A DNA stretch of 5,193 nucleotides, taken from contig JAQBTZ010000053.1 in the NCBI GenBank assembly GCA_027624675.1, forward strand, positions 1 through 5,193, read 5' to 3'. The notes beneath the pieces were generated by a model. That model ran no database searches. It had not been told where the DNA came from and saw only the letters and a program-made list of their open reading frames with translations. Shown here in pieces: positions 4,713 to 5,193 of the stretch. The translations under genes were made by a program, and so were the position numbers. This DNA comes from a bacterium (GTDB lineage Bacteria; Patescibacteriota; WWE3; 2-01-FULL-39-13; JAQBTZ01). Every line of letters starts with the position of its first letter. Position 1 is the first letter of the stretch.

Positions 4713-5193
4713 CTAACCCATCTTTTTCGTGAAATTAAATACTTCTGCTACTTGATGGGCATACTCTTTTGCTTTTTCTCTGGAGGTCTTATCATAATGA
4801 ATATCTAATGTTGAATCTTGTTGGTGGCCAGTTAGAGCTCTAGCTTTTGAAGTAGTACCTAGAGTTATCTTCGCAATAGATGAGAATGTTTTTCTGAACA
4901 TTTTAGGGCTTCCAACTATTCCTAATTCTTTAACTACATTGTCCCAACAACCTCTTAAATGCTTTAATCTAGTAGACTCTGATCTAACATAAGTGTCTTC
5001 GTGAAGTCGGTGTGAATTTACTCTTGTTGTAGGAAACATCCAATTAATAAAATTATATTTCTGATACTCTCCTTTTAGCTTTTCTTTCAATGATGTAAGT
5101 ACCAGAGAAACTGGACCTGTAATATCAATGTACTCAACTTTTCTCCCTTTAGTAATTCCTGCTGGCATTGTGATAACACCTTGATCAAAATTA
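4713..5193 (-). CDS. int: Tyrosine recombinase (integrase), N-terminus beyond window edge
   Basis: This is the C-terminal catalytic part of a phage-type tyrosine recombinase that would integrate and excise the element at a host attachment site. The frame is open to the right edge: eight codons (NFDQGVIT) precede the Met at 5168 and join smoothly into the MPAGITKGRK segment, which corresponds to the beta-hairpin with the conserved active-site Lys of the family. So the Met at 5168 is internal and the gene is 5'-partial. Numbering from that Met, visible motifs are KMFRKT (89-94) with the second catalytic Arg at R92, TGH (113-115) with the box III His, and IHYDK (123-127) with the nucleophilic Tyr at Y125. 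The usual His of the HxxR box is Lys89. The first catalytic Arg and the core-binding domain should lie outside the window. Compared with the usual 350-400 residues, about 200 or more are missing. Confidence 0.85.
   Translation of the reverse strand, partial: NFDQGVITMPAGITKGRKVEYIDITGPVSLVLTSLKEKLKGEYQKYNFINWMFPTTRVNSHRLHEDTYVRSESTRLKHLRGCWDNVVKELGIVGSPKMFRKTFSSIAKITLGTTSKARALTGHQQDSTLDIHYDKTSREKAKEYAHQVAEVFNFTKKMG

Noticed and set aside
5166..5168. ATG at 5168 as the true start of a short 151-residue integrase
   Set aside because: The frame is open upstream to the edge and the upstream residues fit the conserved beta-hairpin lead-in of the catalytic domain, so the Met is internal.
1..5193. 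Window as a complete circular monomer
   Set aside because: Joining base 5193 to base 1 puts an in-frame TAA just upstream of the integrase fragment, leaving it without an N-terminal half, and no terminal repeat is seen. The window is better read as a slice of a longer element.
1..5193. CRISPR array, insertion sequence or rRNA
   Set aside because: No regularly spaced repeats of about 25-40 bp, no transposase and no rRNA-like sequence were seen on either strand.

Overview
The window is an AT-rich stretch (roughly 30% GC by eye in the coding part) with seven genes, all on the minus strand and tightly packed. The proteins are rich in Lys, Asn and Ile. The gene content is a tyrosine integrase, a small helix-turn-helix protein, a Toprim plus superfamily 3-type helicase (primase-helicase), a small PD-(D/E)XK nuclease and three unrecognised proteins. 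This points to a mobile element of a low-GC, probably marine, bacterium. The nuclease and the primase-helicase resemble families I associate with uncultured marine and SAR11-type phages. The host assignment is inference.

Layout in the direction of transcription (right to left): a tyrosine integrase cut by the right window edge (4713-5193); a basic 103-residue protein of unknown role (4380-4691); an 83-residue excisionase/AlpA-like DNA-binding protein (4075-4326); a 117-residue protein with a Lys-Pro repeat (3718-4071); a 222-residue protein with a charged, probably coiled-coil C-terminal half (3050-3718); an 82-bp AT-rich gap that may hold a promoter; an 814-residue primase-helicase (523-2967); a 113-residue nuclease whose start codon directly follows the primase stop codon (181-522); and 180 bp without a convincing gene.

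The terminal 180 bp is compositionally different (76 G+C of 180, 42%). It carries two pairs of 9-bp-phased GGTTGAG-type repeats in inverted orientation, flanking an imperfect palindrome. This is the best candidate in the window for a cis-acting site such as an origin, a recombination site or a packaging-recognition site.

Together the genes would support integration and excision (integrase, helix-turn-helix protein) and self-directed replication (primase-helicase, nuclease). No capsid, tail, terminase, DNA polymerase or lysis gene is visible. The simplest reading is a small phage satellite (PICI-like or P4-like in logic) that replicates itself and borrows virions. The alternative is the integration and early-replication arm of a small temperate phage whose structural genes lie outside the window. 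The window cannot decide between these, because the integrase runs off the right edge and the left edge is also open.
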